64,000 nucleotides of DNA, from assembly GCA_963730535.1 (NCBI GenBank), contig CAVSRU010000003.1:1-64000 (forward strand), written 5' to 3'. Shown one piece after another: positions 34,845 through 44,518 of the stretch. The first letter of the stretch is position 1. The number at the start of each line of letters is the position of its first letter. The notes beneath the pieces were generated by a model that was given only the letters and a program-made list of their open reading frames with translations, did no database searches and was not told the origin of the DNA. Origin of the DNA: DASSUW01 sp963730535 (GTDB lineage: Bacteria; Actinomycetota; Thermoleophilia; Solirubrobacterales; Solirubrobacteraceae). Both the position numbers and the translations under genes were made by a program.

Positions 34845-35259
34845 GTTCCCGAGGCCCTCGCGTGCGGCAACATCGGCGTGCGGGCGTGCTCGCCTCGGCC
34901 GTCCGCCCAAGCACCGCAAACAAGATCCGGTGTGCTTCGGAACCGACGTCGACCGAGAGCTCCAGCGACCGACGACGACGAGGGCTGCTCGCGACGAGGC
35001 CGAGCTGTTCCCGAGCCACCACCGCCCCCTCGACGTCGGTCCGGCGGCCACGACGGGAAAGTCGTGGACGCCGTGGACGACGGATCTCCCGTTCGGTCCT
35101 GACGCGGGACTCGTGCTCGGCGCCCTTGCTGGATGGCTCTCGCGTCGGCAGCGCCCGTAGCTCGTCCCCGGCCGTTGTCACAGCCTCCTGACGCATGCTG
35201 GTCATGCTTCCACCCGTGCCGCCGCTACGGGCTGTCGTGGTGAGCGACGACGTCGCGAT
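34845..35259. other. Intergenic stretch without a recognisable gene
   Basis: About 415 bp between the terminator and the small ORF. All frames here give Arg/Ser-rich readings without recognisable domains on either strand. Confidence 0.3.
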
Positions 35260-35410
35260 GCGATACGAGTCGGATCTCCAGCGTGGGATGGTCGAGATCG
35301 CTGCCGCGCTCGAGCGCCACGACCACGAGCGGATGACGGCGGAGGCCGAAGTCTTCATCGCCGCGCTCGAGCACGACATCATCGACGCGGAAGACTTCGC
35401 GAGCGGTTGA
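35260..35410 (+). CDS. Small acidic hypothetical protein
   Basis: From the ATG at 35260 this encodes 49 residues with a helical, acidic pattern (RYESDLQRGMVEIAAALERH; AEVFIAALEHDIIDAEDFA). The frame is open back to 35195, but the extra residues are less protein-like. No clear ribosome-binding site is visible. It is convergent with the FGE gene, 20 bp away. Family unknown; it may be a chance ORF. Confidence 0.4.
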
Positions 35411-35430
35411 GGGGTACCGACGGCCCCCGC

Positions 35431-36315
35431 TCACCGCAGCACGCAGCGGAAGCCGATGTGGCCTGTGGAGGTGTCGATGGCCTCGCCTTGGCGCGCGGCG
35501 GGCCTAAAGCGCAGGCAGTAGTTGGCTGCGCACAGATGCGAGCCGCCCTTGATCAGGCGGCGCGGGATGTGCTCGTCCGCCGGCGGCCCGCAGCACGGGG
35601 TGTCGCCGTGGCTCCCGGTGTAGGGGTCGCAGGTCCACTCCCAGGCGTTGCCGACCATGTCGTAGAGGCCGTAGCCGTTGGCGGGGAAGGCGGCGACCGG
35701 CGACGTGCCGGCGTAGCCGTCGCTCAGCGTGTTCTGCCACGGGAACTCGCCCTGCCAGAAGTTGGCCAGCATCCGCCCCTCCGGCGCGAGCTCGTCGCCC
35801 CACATGAAGGCCTTTCCCTCGAGGCCACCTCGCGCGGCGTACTCCCACTCGGCCTCGGTCGGCAGCTCCTTGCCCGCCCACGCCGCGTACGCTACGGCGT
35901 CCTCATAGGCGACATGGGTCACGGGGTGGCGCCCACGCGTGTACGTGTCGCTGCCGGGGCCCTCTGGGCGCGACCAGCAGGCGCCGGGCGTGTAGGACCA
36001 CCAGTTGCGGTAGTCCGAGAGATCAACCGGGCCGCGCGTCGGCCGGAAGACGAGTGACCCCGGCACGAGAAGCGCGGGATCGGCGTCCGGATATAGGTCC
36101 GGATCGAGCGGGCGCTCGGCGACGGTGATATAGCCCGTTTCCGTGACGAAGCGCCGGAACTGCCCGACCGTGACGGGTCGAGCGTCGATCCAGAAGGCCT
36201 CGACCGCGACGCGGTGGACGGGCCGCTCCTCGGGATAGAACGCGTCGGAGCCCATCAGGAACTCGCCGCCCGGCACAGCGAGCATGCCGGCTCGGGCTGC
36301 CTCTCGCGTATGCAT
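35431..36315 (-). CDS. Formylglycine-generating enzyme (sulfatase-modifying factor family)
   Basis: 294 residues from the ATG at 36315; the frame continues upstream but there is no good start there. FGE-sulfatase blocks: VPGGEFLMGSDAFYPEERPV, VTHVAYEDAVAYAAWAGKEL, PTEAEWEYAARGG, MVGNAWEWTCD, and KGGSHLCAANYCLRFRPAAR near the end, with the copper-binding cysteine pair of aerobic FGE at about 262 and 267. It oxidises the Cys of a CxPxR motif to formylglycine. The divergent neighbour is a type I sulfatase with CAPTR, its obvious client; the 163-bp gap between them probably holds both promoters. Confidence 0.93.
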   Translation of the reverse strand: MHTREAARAGMLAVPGGEFLMGSDAFYPEERPVHRVAVEAFWIDARPVTVGQFRRFVTETGYITVAERPLDPDLYPDADPALLVPGSLVFRPTRGPVDLSDYRNWWSYTPGACWSRPEGPGSDTYTRGRHPVTHVAYEDAVAYAAWAGKELPTEAEWEYAARGGLEGKAFMWGDELAPEGRMLANFWQGEFPWQNTLSDGYAGTSPVAAFPANGYGLYDMVGNAWEWTCDPYTGSHGDTPCCGPPADEHIPRRLIKGGSHLCAANYCLRFRPAARQGEAIDTSTGHIGFRCVLR

Positions 36316-36478
36316 GCGGAGGACGTTCGCGCGCAGCGGCCGAGAGCGCATCATCCGGTCGGCATGAAGCCAGAGGTTGAAGCGGAGCGTGATCATCCAA
36401 TCTGGACGATGCCAAGGACCGCATCGATGGCCGAAGCTGACACCGTACGGCGCGGAACATCGAGAGGAGCGACGCCTG

Positions 36479-38851
36479 ATGAGTGATGAGCGTTCTGTCC
36501 AGCGCGACGTTCTGCCGATCCCTGACCGGCGGTACGAGGGCGAGCTGCCTCTCGACGCCAAGGACCCAGACGTGTCGTTCCCGGCGATCGAGCCGCTGCA
36601 GCCGCCGGCGGGCGCGCCCAACGTGCTTGTCATCTTGCTCGACGATGTCGGCTTCGCCGCCTCGAGCGCGTTCGGCGGGCCGTGCGCAACGCCGACGGCT
36701 GAGCGGCTGGCGGGGAACGGCCTGAAGTACAACCGCTTCCACACGACGGCGCTGTGCGCCCCGACACGGGCCGCGCTGCTGTCGGGGCGCAACCATCACT
36801 CGGTGGGAATGGGGGTCATCACGGAGCTCGCCACCGCGGCGCCCGGTTACAACTCGATTCGCCCCAATACCTGCGCGCCGCTGGCGCAGACGCTGCTGCT
36901 CAACGGCTATTCGACGGCCCAGTTCGGCAAGTGCCACGAGGTGCCGGTCTGGCAGACGAGTCCGATGGGGCCGTTCGATGCCTGGCCGACCGGCGGTGGA
37001 GGCTTCGAGTACTTCTACGGCTTCATCGGCGGCGAGACGAACCAGTACTACCCGGCGATCTACGAGGGCACGACGCCGGTCGAGCCCGAGGCGACGCCGG
37101 AGGAGGGCTACCACTTCACCGCGGACATGACCGACAAGGCGATCAAGTGGACGCGCCAGCAGAAGTCGCTGATGCCTGACAAGCCGTTCTTCATGTACTT
37201 CGCACCGGGGGCGACGCACGCTCCGCATCACGTGCCTACAGAGTGGTCGGACAAGTACAAGGGCCGCTTCGACGAGGGCTGGGACGCCCTGCGCGAGGAG
37301 ATCCTGACTCGGCAGAAGGAGCTCGGGGTCGTCCCTGCGGAGACGGAGCTGACGGCGCGGCATGACGAGATCCCCGCCTGGGACGACATGCCCGATGAGC
37401 TAAAGCCGATCCTTGCGCGGCAGATGGAGGTCTACGCCGGCTTTCTCGAGCACACCGACCATCACATGGGACGGCTCGTCGACGCGCTCGACGATCTCGG
37501 CGTGCTCGAGGACACGCTGGTCTACTACATCATCGGCGACAACGGGGCGAGCGCCGAGGGCGGGATCAACGGCAGCTTCAACGAGACGTTGCTCTTCAAC
37601 GGTGCCGCCGCGCTCGAGACGCCCGAGTTCTTGGCCGCGCACATCGACGAGTTCGGCACGCCGAAGGCCTACAACCACTTCGCGGTCGGCTGGGCGCACG
37701 CGATGGACACGCCCTACCAGTGGACAAAGCAGGTCGCCTCGCACTGGGGCGGCACCCGCAACGGCACCGTCGTGCACTGGCCGGCCGGGATCAGCGCCAA
37801 GGGCGAGGTCCGCTCGCAGTTCCACCACGTCATCGACGTCGCCCCCACTGTGCTCGAAGCGGCCGGCCTCCCCCAACCGACGACCGTCAACGGGGTCGCC
37901 CAACAGCCGATCGAGGGCGTCAGCATGGCGTACTCGTTCGGATCTGCGACCGAGGATGACCGACGCGAGACGCAGTACTTCGAGATGTTCTGTAACCGCG
38001 GCGTCTACCACCAGGGCTGGACTGCGGTCACCAACCACAGCGTGCCGTGGGTGGTGGCGGGAGCTCTGCCTCCGTTCGCGGACGACGTCTGGGAGCTCTA
38101 CGACACGAGTACGGATTGGAGCCAGGCGCACGACCTCGCCGCCGAGATGCCGGAGAAGCTGGCCGAGCTGCAACAGCTGTGGCTCGAGGAGGCCCGCAAG
38201 TTCAACGTGCTCCCGCTCGACGACCGTCGCATCGAGCGCTTCAACGCCGAGCTCGTCGGCCGCCCGGAGCTCGTGAAGGGAAACTCACAGCTGCTCTTCG
38301 GCGGCATGGGACGCCTCAGCGAGAACAGCGTCCTCAGCATCAAGAACAAGTCCCACGCGGTCACGGCGGAAGTCGTCGTGCCCGAGGCGGGCGCCGAGGG
38401 CGTGATCTTCGCCCAGGGCGGCGCCTTCGCTGGCTGGAGCCTGTACGCGAAAGCTGGGCGCCCGATCTACTGTTACAACATGCTCGGCCTGCAGCGCTTC
38501 AAGGTCGAGGCCGACGGTGCGATCCCGCCCGGAACGCACCAGGTGCGGATCGAGTTCGCCTACGACGGCGGCGGTCCCGCCAAGGGCGGCACCGTGACGC
38601 TCTACCTCGACGGCGACAAGACCGGGGAAGGCCGCGTCGAGGCAACCGTGCCGCTGCTCTTCTCCGCGGATGAGACCGCCGACGTCGGACGCGACACCGC
38701 ATCCCCGGTCAGCGACGACTACGACGCTGAGAGCAGCGTCTTCACCGGCACGGTCAACTGGGTTCAGATCGATCTCGGCGACGACGCAGAAGACGCCGAC
38801 CACCTGATCACACCCGAGGAGCGCCTGGGCGTCGCCATGGCACGCCAGTAG
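36479..38851 (+). CDS. Type I (formylglycine) arylsulfatase
   Basis: 790 residues from the ATG at 36479, with GAGAGGAG nine bases upstream. Metal-binding motif VILLDDVGFA (about 51-60) and active-site CAPTRAALLSGR with Cys at about 93, which must become formylglycine. The second signature region is present (GYSTAQFGKCHE), as are APGATHAPHH and YIIGDNGASAEGG. A C-terminal beta-sandwich of about 200 residues (VTAEVVVPEAGAEGVIFAQG) follows. No signal peptide, so it is probably cytoplasmic. It hydrolyses sulfate esters; the substrate is unknown, though nearby glycan genes make carbohydrate sulfate possible. Confidence 0.93.
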   Translation: MSDERSVQRDVLPIPDRRYEGELPLDAKDPDVSFPAIEPLQPPAGAPNVLVILLDDVGFAASSAFGGPCATPTAERLAGNGLKYNRFHTTALCAPTRAALLSGRNHHSVGMGVITELATAAPGYNSIRPNTCAPLAQTLLLNGYSTAQFGKCHEVPVWQTSPMGPFDAWPTGGGGFEYFYGFIGGETNQYYPAIYEGTTPVEPEATPEEGYHFTADMTDKAIKWTRQQKSLMPDKPFFMYFAPGATHAPHHVPTEWSDKYKGRFDEGWDALREEILTRQKELGVVPAETELTARHDEIPAWDDMPDELKPILARQMEVYAGFLEHTDHHMGRLVDALDDLGVLEDTLVYYIIGDNGASAEGGINGSFNETLLFNGAAALETPEFLAAHIDEFGTPKAYNHFAVGWAHAMDTPYQWTKQVASHWGGTRNGTVVHWPAGISAKGEVRSQFHHVIDVAPTVLEAAGLPQPTTVNGVAQQPIEGVSMAYSFGSATEDDRRETQYFEMFCNRGVYHQGWTAVTNHSVPWVVAGALPPFADDVWELYDTSTDWSQAHDLAAEMPEKLAELQQLWLEEARKFNVLPLDDRRIERFNAELVGRPELVKGNSQLLFGGMGRLSENSVLSIKNKSHAVTAEVVVPEAGAEGVIFAQGGAFAGWSLYAKAGRPIYCYNMLGLQRFKVEADGAIPPGTHQVRIEFAYDGGGPAKGGTVTLYLDGDKTGEGRVEATVPLLFSADETADVGRDTASPVSDDYDAESSVFTGTVNWVQIDLGDDAEDADHLITPEERLGVAMARQ

Positions 38852-38854
38852 CAC

Positions 38855-39802
38855 GTGCGGCGGCTGCTGGGACGCGTCGACCGGTGGCAACGGCGCCACC
38901 GGCCGATCGCGTTCCCGGTCGCCGTGGTACGCAAGTTCGTCGACGACGGCGCCTCGCGGCATGCCGTACGGATCGCCTACTACGCGTTCTTCTCGGTCTT
39001 CCCGCTGCTGCTCGCGTTCGTCTCGATCGTCGGTTTCGTCCTGCAGGACGACCCGAGCCGGCGCGACGACATCCTGAACTCGGCCTACGCCGAGATGTCC
39101 GTGGTCGGCCCGCTCGTGCGCGGCGACATCGGGACAATCGGGGGCAGCGGCGTCGCGCTCGCCGTCGGCATCGGCGTCGCGCTGTGGGCCGGGCTCGGCA
39201 TCACGCTGGCGCTCGGCCAGGCGCTCGACGCGACGTGGAACGTCGCTCCGGTCGAGCAGCTCGGCTACTTCTCGCGCCGCGTGCGCGGGCTCGCGCTGCT
39301 CGCGACCGCCGGCCTCGCGCTCGTCGCCAGCTCCGTGCTCAGTGGAGCGGCGGCGAGCGGACGTCTCGGCAGCGAGGCGTGGACGGCAGCGGCTGCGCTC
39401 GTGCTCTCGCTCGCCGTCGATGCGATCGCGCTCCTGGCCGCCTTCGGGCTGCTCGCGTCCGAGCGCCGCAGCCTCGGCGAGCTTCTCCCCGGCGTGATCG
39501 TCGCGACGCTCGGTCTGCTCGTGCTCCAGACCCTCGGCGGCTGGTACGTGAACGCCGCGATCGCGAATGCGAGTGACACCTACGGGCTGTTCGCTACCGT
39601 CATCGGACTGCTCTCGTGGCTGTCCTTGGCCGCCCAGCTGGTGCTGATCGCCGCCGAGGTCAACGCGGTCGCGGCGATGCGGCTGTGGCCGCGGTCTCTC
39701 ACCGGCGACCCGACCGCGGCCGACAAGCGCGCGCTCGAGCACTACGCGGAGGCCGCGCGCCGCGACTCACGCGCGCAGATCGACGTCCACTGGGAGACCT
39801 AG
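38855..39802 (+). CDS. YihY/BrkB-family inner membrane protein
   Basis: 315 residues from a GTG 3 bp after the sulfatase stop. Six hydrophobic segments, with the family hallmarks: IAYYAFFSVFPLLLAFVSIV in the first, LGQALDATWNVAPVEQ between segments, and ATVIGLLSWLSLAAQLVLIAAEVNA at the end. Function of this family is not settled; it was once thought to be RNase BN. A second, broken BrkB gene lies at 46268. It is probably cotranscribed with the sulfatase. Confidence 0.88.
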   Translation: MRRLLGRVDRWQRRHRPIAFPVAVVRKFVDDGASRHAVRIAYYAFFSVFPLLLAFVSIVGFVLQDDPSRRDDILNSAYAEMSVVGPLVRGDIGTIGGSGVALAVGIGVALWAGLGITLALGQALDATWNVAPVEQLGYFSRRVRGLALLATAGLALVASSVLSGAAASGRLGSEAWTAAAALVLSLAVDAIALLAAFGLLASERRSLGELLPGVIVATLGLLVLQTLGGWYVNAAIANASDTYGLFATVIGLLSWLSLAAQLVLIAAEVNAVAAMRLWPRSLTGDPTAADKRALEHYAEAARRDSRAQIDVHWET

Positions 39803-40086
39803 CCGAGCGCGGGCGCGCACTGCGGCTGCAGCGCCTGCAGCTCCGCGACAGCTGCGTCGACACCTTCCTGGAGCGTCGCGCCGCTGAAGATCAGGCCGAA
39901 CGCCGACACGAACGATTGCGCGCACGTGGCGGCGCTCTCGGCCTTCGCCTCAGCCGCGTCGGCCGCCTCGTCCACCGCCTGACCCGCATCCTCCTGCGCC
40001 GCACCGAGCTGGGCGCTCAGATCGTCGAATGCCGGCTGCGCGGACGCGACGAGGGTGTCTCTGGCGCGGACGTCTGCGGAGCGCAA
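39799..40086 (-). CDS. Small hypothetical protein, Ala/Glu-rich
   Basis: 95 residues from a TTG; the start is uncertain. The composition is helical (FDDLSAQLGAAQEDAGQAV; EAADAAEAKAESAATCAQSF), with cysteines in ATCAQ and PQCAP near the end that could form a disulphide, suggesting a secreted helical protein whose signal peptide may lie in another frame upstream. The stop overlaps the BrkB stop region by 4 bp, convergently. No family recognised. Confidence 0.5.
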   Translation of the reverse strand: MRSADVRARDTLVASAQPAFDDLSAQLGAAQEDAGQAVDEAADAAEAKAESAATCAQSFVSAFGLIFSGATLQEGVDAAVAELQALQPQCAPALG

Positions 40087-40187
40087 GCGTGCGCAGGCAC
40101 GCCCTCGTCATACAGATGGCATGAAATCGACCGGGGTGTATGCATCATTTGCGGACCCCGCATCCCGCTGCGACGCTAGGTCGCGCA

Positions 40188-41861
40188 ATGCTCGTCGCAG
40201 AGCTCCCGTTCGACGTCGTCGAGGTCAAGCTCGCCGCGCCGCAGATTCGTCCCGGCACCGTGGCGAAAGCGGACGTGATGGCGCGCCTGTGCGCGTCACG
40301 CTCGCCGTTCGCGACCGTGGTCGCGCCGGCTGGGTACGGCAAGACGACGCTTCTTGCTCGGTGGGCCGAGGCTGATCCGCGTCCGTTCGCGTGGGTGGCT
40401 CTCGACGCGGGCGACGACGACGCCCTGGTCCTCCTGCGACACATCGCGGCCGCGATCGACCGCGTCGAGCCGGTCGGCCAGGCCGTTTTCGAGGCGTTGT
40501 CGGGCGCAGGGGGATTCGCCTGGACGAGCCGTGTCCCGCGTGTTGGGAGCGCGCTGGCGAAACTCGAGCGCGCGCTGGTGCTGGTGCTGGACGACCTGCA
40601 CGCGGTCGCCAATCCGGCCTGTCTGGACGCGATCGCGGCGTTGATCGGATATGCCCCGGCCGGTTCGCAGATCGCGATCGCGAGCAGGGAAGCGCCGGAA
40701 CTGCCGCTGGCCCGCTGGCGTGCGCGAGGGTTGCTCGACGAGATCGGCGTGTCGGACCTCCGGCTCGACGAGCAGGAGGCCGGGTTGCTGCTCGAGGCGG
40801 CCGGAGTCGAACTCGAAGCGAGTGCGCTGACCGACTTGACCGAGCGGACGGAGGGCTGGCCTGCCGGCTTGTACCTGGCGGCGCTGTCCTTGCAGGCCGG
40901 CGCTCCGAGTGCGGCCAGCGCTGCGGGCTTCGGCGGCGACGACCAGTTCGTGTCCGAGTACTTCCGACTCGAGCTCCTGTCGCGCCTGCCGCCGGACGAG
41001 GCACGGTTCCTCCAGTACACCTCGGTGCTGGATCGCATGTGTGGCGGGCTGTGCGACGCCGTGCTGCAGACGGCACGGTCGGCGCAGACGCTGGAGACAC
41101 TTGCGCGCACGAACGGTTTCGTCGTGCCGCTCGACCGTCGGGGCGAGTGGTATCGCTACCACCACCTGTTTCGCGAGCTGCTGCGCAAGGAGCTCGAACG
41201 CAATGAGCCGCACGTGGCGGCCGCACTCAACCGCCGGGCGATGGCCTGGTGCGTCGCCAATGACCTGACCGAGCCGGCGGTGCTCTACGGGCAGGCTGCG
41301 GGTGACTACGCGAGCACCGCAGTCGTGCATGCGGCGACTGCGCGGGTCGCGCTCCACGAGGCCCGCCACGCAGAGGCGCGATCGGCATTGGCGCGCGCCC
41401 ACCGTCTGCGGCCCATGCTCGACCACGGGATGCCTTGGATGGCCGTCGAAGTCGGTCTCGAGCTCACACGTGCCCACCTCGCACTCGCCGAGGCGGCCGC
41501 GGCCCGTACGGTTCTCGCGGAGACCGAGCGCGTGCTCGAGCTCCGTCCGCTCCTGGGTACCTTGGTCGAGGAGGCGCGGGAGCTGCGCGACCGCGTGGCG
41601 GCGAGCTCCGCGCCGGCCGGTGCCTGGGCGATGAGCCTGACGGCTGCGGAGCTGCGGCTGCTTCCGTACCTCGCGACCCATCTCACGTTCCCGGAGATCG
41701 CGGACAGGCTCTTCATCTCCCGCAACACGGCGAAGACCGAAGCGGTGGCCATCTACCGCAAGTTCGGTGTCTCGTCGCGTAGTCAGGCGATCGAGCGCGC
41801 CATCGAGGTCGGGCTCGTGGAGGACTCGATCTACCCGCCGCGGGCAGATTTCGTCCAGTAG
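40188..41861 (+). CDS. Short MalT/LAL-type LuxR transcriptional regulator
   Basis: 557 residues from the ATG at 40188 (an ATG at 40140 is also possible; neither has a strong ribosome-binding site). The N-terminal STAND ATPase has VVAPAGYGKTTLLARWAE (Walker A), LVLVLDDLHAVANPA (Walker B) and TERTEGWPAGLYLAALSLQA. The middle is short: WYRYHHLFRELLRKEL and only a few TPR-like helices. The C-terminus is a LuxR helix-turn-helix (LTAAELRLLPYLATHLTFPE; FISRNTAKTEAVAIYRKFG). Relatives usually have 800-900 residues, so most of the TPR ligand-sensing region is missing. It precedes the CMD protein and antiporter, which it may regulate. Confidence 0.85.
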   Translation: MLVAELPFDVVEVKLAAPQIRPGTVAKADVMARLCASRSPFATVVAPAGYGKTTLLARWAEADPRPFAWVALDAGDDDALVLLRHIAAAIDRVEPVGQAVFEALSGAGGFAWTSRVPRVGSALAKLERALVLVLDDLHAVANPACLDAIAALIGYAPAGSQIAIASREAPELPLARWRARGLLDEIGVSDLRLDEQEAGLLLEAAGVELEASALTDLTERTEGWPAGLYLAALSLQAGAPSAASAAGFGGDDQFVSEYFRLELLSRLPPDEARFLQYTSVLDRMCGGLCDAVLQTARSAQTLETLARTNGFVVPLDRRGEWYRYHHLFRELLRKELERNEPHVAAALNRRAMAWCVANDLTEPAVLYGQAAGDYASTAVVHAATARVALHEARHAEARSALARAHRLRPMLDHGMPWMAVEVGLELTRAHLALAEAAAARTVLAETERVLELRPLLGTLVEEARELRDRVAASSAPAGAWAMSLTAAELRLLPYLATHLTFPEIADRLFISRNTAKTEAVAIYRKFGVSSRSQAIERAIEVGLVEDSIYPPRADFVQ

Positions 41862-41863
41862 GG

Positions 41864-42253
41864 ATGACGCGGCGGCAGGCCGCAGCAGGTGAGATGTGCT
41901 CGACGCCAATGGACGAGTACAAGCAGCACCTGCGGCGGCTCACCGTGCACGACGAAGCGCTTCTTGAAGCGATCGCGGTGGACGGCAGCTCATACGCCGC
42001 GTCGGTGATCGACGAGCGGACCGCGGCACTCGTCCGCGTCGCCGCGACCGTCGCCATCGATGCCGCCCTCGCGTCGTTCCAGCACGCGGTGGCGCTCGCC
42101 CTCGCAGCCGGGGCGACGAGCGACGAGATCGTCGCCAGCCTCGAGGCGGTGACGCCGGTGACGGGCGCCGCGCGAGTCGTCCAGTGCGCTCCGAAGGTCG
42201 GGCTCGCGCTCGGCTACGACGTCGAAGCCGCGCTCGAGCGGCTGGACACGTGA
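41864..42253 (+). CDS. Carboxymuconolactone decarboxylase-family (AhpD-like) protein
   Basis: 129 residues, one CMD domain: ALLEAIAVDGSSYAASVIDE, ERTAALVRVAATVAI, FQHAVALALAAGATSDEIVA and a final VGLALGYDVEAALE. The C-x-x-C pair of the peroxidase-type AhpD members is absent, so disulphide chemistry is unlikely. It follows the LuxR gene by 3 bp and precedes the antiporter by 9 bp, suggesting one operon. Start could also be the ATG at 41909. Confidence 0.75.
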   Translation: MTRRQAAAGEMCSTPMDEYKQHLRRLTVHDEALLEAIAVDGSSYAASVIDERTAALVRVAATVAIDAALASFQHAVALALAAGATSDEIVASLEAVTPVTGAARVVQCAPKVGLALGYDVEAALERLDT

Positions 42254-42261
42254 CGACCTAG

Positions 42262-43539
42262 ATGCAGTGGGCACTCGCCATCGTGGCGGTCACCCTGCTC
42301 GCCGTCGCGGCGATCTCGCGGCGGTTGTATGGCACGCCCATCACGCCGGCGATGGTGTTCGTCGCGGTCGGGTTGTTGGCCGGACCCCAGGTGCTCGACG
42401 GGATCGACCTGGAGAGCACGAGCTCCACCGTGCGGGCGCTGGCGGAGGCGACGCTCGCGCTCGTCCTGTTCTGCGATGCGTCGCGCATCGACCTCGGAGA
42501 GCTCCGCCGCGAGGTCGGGGTGCCCGTGCGGCTGCTCGGCATCGGCCTGCCGCTGACCATCGCGCTCGGCATGCTCGCCGCGGCCGTCCTCTTCGATCAG
42601 CTGGCCGTCGAGGAGGCCCTGATCCTCGCGATCATCCTGGCGCCGACCGACGCCGCGCTGGGGCAGGCGGTCGTCACCGAGCCGCGCATCCCCGGCAGGA
42701 TCCGCCAGGGGCTCAACGTCGAAAGCGGCCTCAACGACGGGATCTGTGTGCCGCTCCTGTTCGCCGCCGTGGCCCTGGCCGACGTGGAATCAGGGATCTC
42801 GGACGGCCGCAGCGCGGGAACGCTGCTGCTCGAGGAAATCGGCTACGGAGCCGTGGGCGGCGTGATCGGCGGCCTCGCTGTAGCGGCGATCGTCATCTAC
42901 GCCGGCCGCCGCGATCTCATCGATAGCGCCTGGCGGCAGGTGATCCCGGCCGCCGGGGCGGCGCTCGCCTACGGGATCGCCGTCGGGCTCCACGGGTCGG
43001 GCTTCATCGCCGCTTTCGTCGCGGGCATGACGTTCCGGCTGGCGCTCGGGCGCGACCCCGAGCAACTCAACGAGCTCAGCGAGGAGGTGGGAGGCGTGCT
43101 CAACGGCATCACCTTCGTGCTCTTCGGGGCCATCCTGCTCGGGCCCGCGCTCGCAGAGCTGAGCTGGGAGCTCGTGCTCTACGCGGTCCTCAGCCTCACC
43201 GTCGTGCGGATGCTCCCGGTGGCGATCGCGATGCTCGGTTCGCGCGCGAGGGCGCCAACGCTCGGCTTCCTCGGCTGGTTCGGTCCCCGCGGCCTCGCAT
43301 CGATCGTGTTCGCGGTGATCGTGATCGAGGAGTCGAACCTTCCGCACGAACACCTGATCGTGCTGGCGATCTACCTGACCGTGGGCCTCTCGGTCCTCGC
43401 CCACGGCCTCAGCGCCGCCCCGCTCGCCAACCGCTACGCCCGCTGGTACGAGCGACACCCGCGCGACCGGGCACCGGCGATGGAGAGCGGCCCAGCCGAG
43501 GTGACGCGGGCGCGGGGGCCGAGGGAGGTTGCGACATGA
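42262..43539 (+). CDS. Na+/H+ antiporter, CPA1 (NhaP-like)
   Basis: 425 residues with about twelve membrane segments. Family hallmarks: FVAVGLLAGPQVLDGI, LFCDASRIDLGELRREV, LILAIILAPTDAALGQAVV with the transport Asp, LNVESGLNDGICVPLLF (the ESxLNDG motif), and GWFGPRGLASIVFAVIVIEE. It exchanges monovalent cations for protons. The stop overlaps the ATG of the DUF6325-like gene (ATGA). Confidence 0.92.
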   Translation: MQWALAIVAVTLLAVAAISRRLYGTPITPAMVFVAVGLLAGPQVLDGIDLESTSSTVRALAEATLALVLFCDASRIDLGELRREVGVPVRLLGIGLPLTIALGMLAAAVLFDQLAVEEALILAIILAPTDAALGQAVVTEPRIPGRIRQGLNVESGLNDGICVPLLFAAVALADVESGISDGRSAGTLLLEEIGYGAVGGVIGGLAVAAIVIYAGRRDLIDSAWRQVIPAAGAALAYGIAVGLHGSGFIAAFVAGMTFRLALGRDPEQLNELSEEVGGVLNGITFVLFGAILLGPALAELSWELVLYAVLSLTVVRMLPVAIAMLGSRARAPTLGFLGWFGPRGLASIVFAVIVIEESNLPHEHLIVLAIYLTVGLSVLAHGLSAAPLANRYARWYERHPRDRAPAMESGPAEVTRARGPREVAT

Positions 43540-43928
43540 ACCCCGCGCAGCTGCTCGTCTACGGATCCGCGCCGGGCGCCGAGTCGAGGGCCGGCTGGTC
43601 GGCACGATCGAGCGGATCGAGAGCGGCGGGACCCTGCGAGTCCTCGACGTGTTGTTCGTCATGCGCGATGCCGAAACGGCGGAGCTTGTCGCGATCGAGC
43701 GACGTGGGCGCGGCGAGGGCTCGCTGGTGGCGCCGCTGCTCGGCTTCCGCCTCGACCCGGGCGAACGGCGCCGGATGAGCGAGAAGGCGCTTCGCACGAG
43801 CGCGCACGGTGACGCGCTGCGCCGACTCGGCGACGCGCTCGAGCCGGGCGCCGCCGTCCACCAGCGCCTCGATCACCTGCCGGTCGAGACCGTGAACCGA
43901 CGGTATCTCCGGCACGGCGAGGCCGAGG
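43536..43928 (+). pseudogene. DUF6325-like small protein, frame-broken
   Basis: The ATG at 43536 begins MNPAQLLVYGSAPGAE, then one base out of frame the protein continues GRLVGTIERIESGGTLRVLD, VLFVMRDAETAELVAIER and GSLVAPLLGFRLDPGERRRM to LEPGAAV. This hydrophobic-acidic pattern, with the RVLDVLFV core, matches the small stress-related DUF6325-type proteins. Later residues are unclear, so the 3' limit is approximate. A related broken gene lies at 44785. Confidence 0.5.
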
Positions 43929-44079
43929 CGACGGCGCGAGCAGAGCACGAGCTGGACCCCGGTCGCTCGCAGCCGCGCCGACGTCGCTCGCGCCGGGCCG
44001 CTCGCGCCGGAGGCGGCGCACGTAACTGCCCGGGACGGGGCGCGGCGTGCTGTCCTGTCGCGGGCCGCCCGGACCCTGT

Positions 44080-44518
44080 CTCGGCCATTGATCGTGCTGA
44101 TCGCCTCGGCAGGATCATCGCGTCGTCCTGATCCGGCGCGACCTCATCTACGCGTCGCGGACCCGGAACCAGCGCTTGGAGACCTCTGCGACCTTGTCGC
44201 CGTCGCGCTCGATCTCGTACTCGTGGTCGACGATGTTCCCCTTCGCGACAGGTCGTCGCCGCCCTCGACGTCGATCAGTAGCGGTCGCGGATGCCGCCAG
44301 CATCTTCTTGACCGTCGTCACCATCTTCCTGCTCGCGCTCGACCTCATCTTGTCGCGCACGCTGAGCTTCTTCTCCTGGATCGTGAACAGCTCGTCGCCG
44401 GAGCGGTCCTCGATCACGAGCGTTCGGGACGCGCAGCGCCTGCCGTCACCTTAAGGCGCGAGTCACAGCCCTCGGCTAATCAAGGAGTCAACGCCGAGCG
44501 AGAACACCTCTCGCGCAT
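44080..44518 (-). pseudogene. LURP-one-related (DUF567/tubby-like) protein, frame-broken
   Basis: Read on the minus strand from the ATG at 44518, four or more frame changes give a coherent protein: MRE then VFSLGVDSLI, FKV-like and TLVIEDRSGDELFTIQEKKL, SVRDKM, KGNIVDHEYEIERDGDKVAE, VSKRWFRVRDA, and EVAPDQDDAMIL. These are characteristic of bacterial LURP-one-related proteins of about 160 residues, whose fold resembles the tubby C-terminal domain. Protein sequence between the breaks is well preserved, so the indels are recent or artefactual. Confidence 0.65.
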
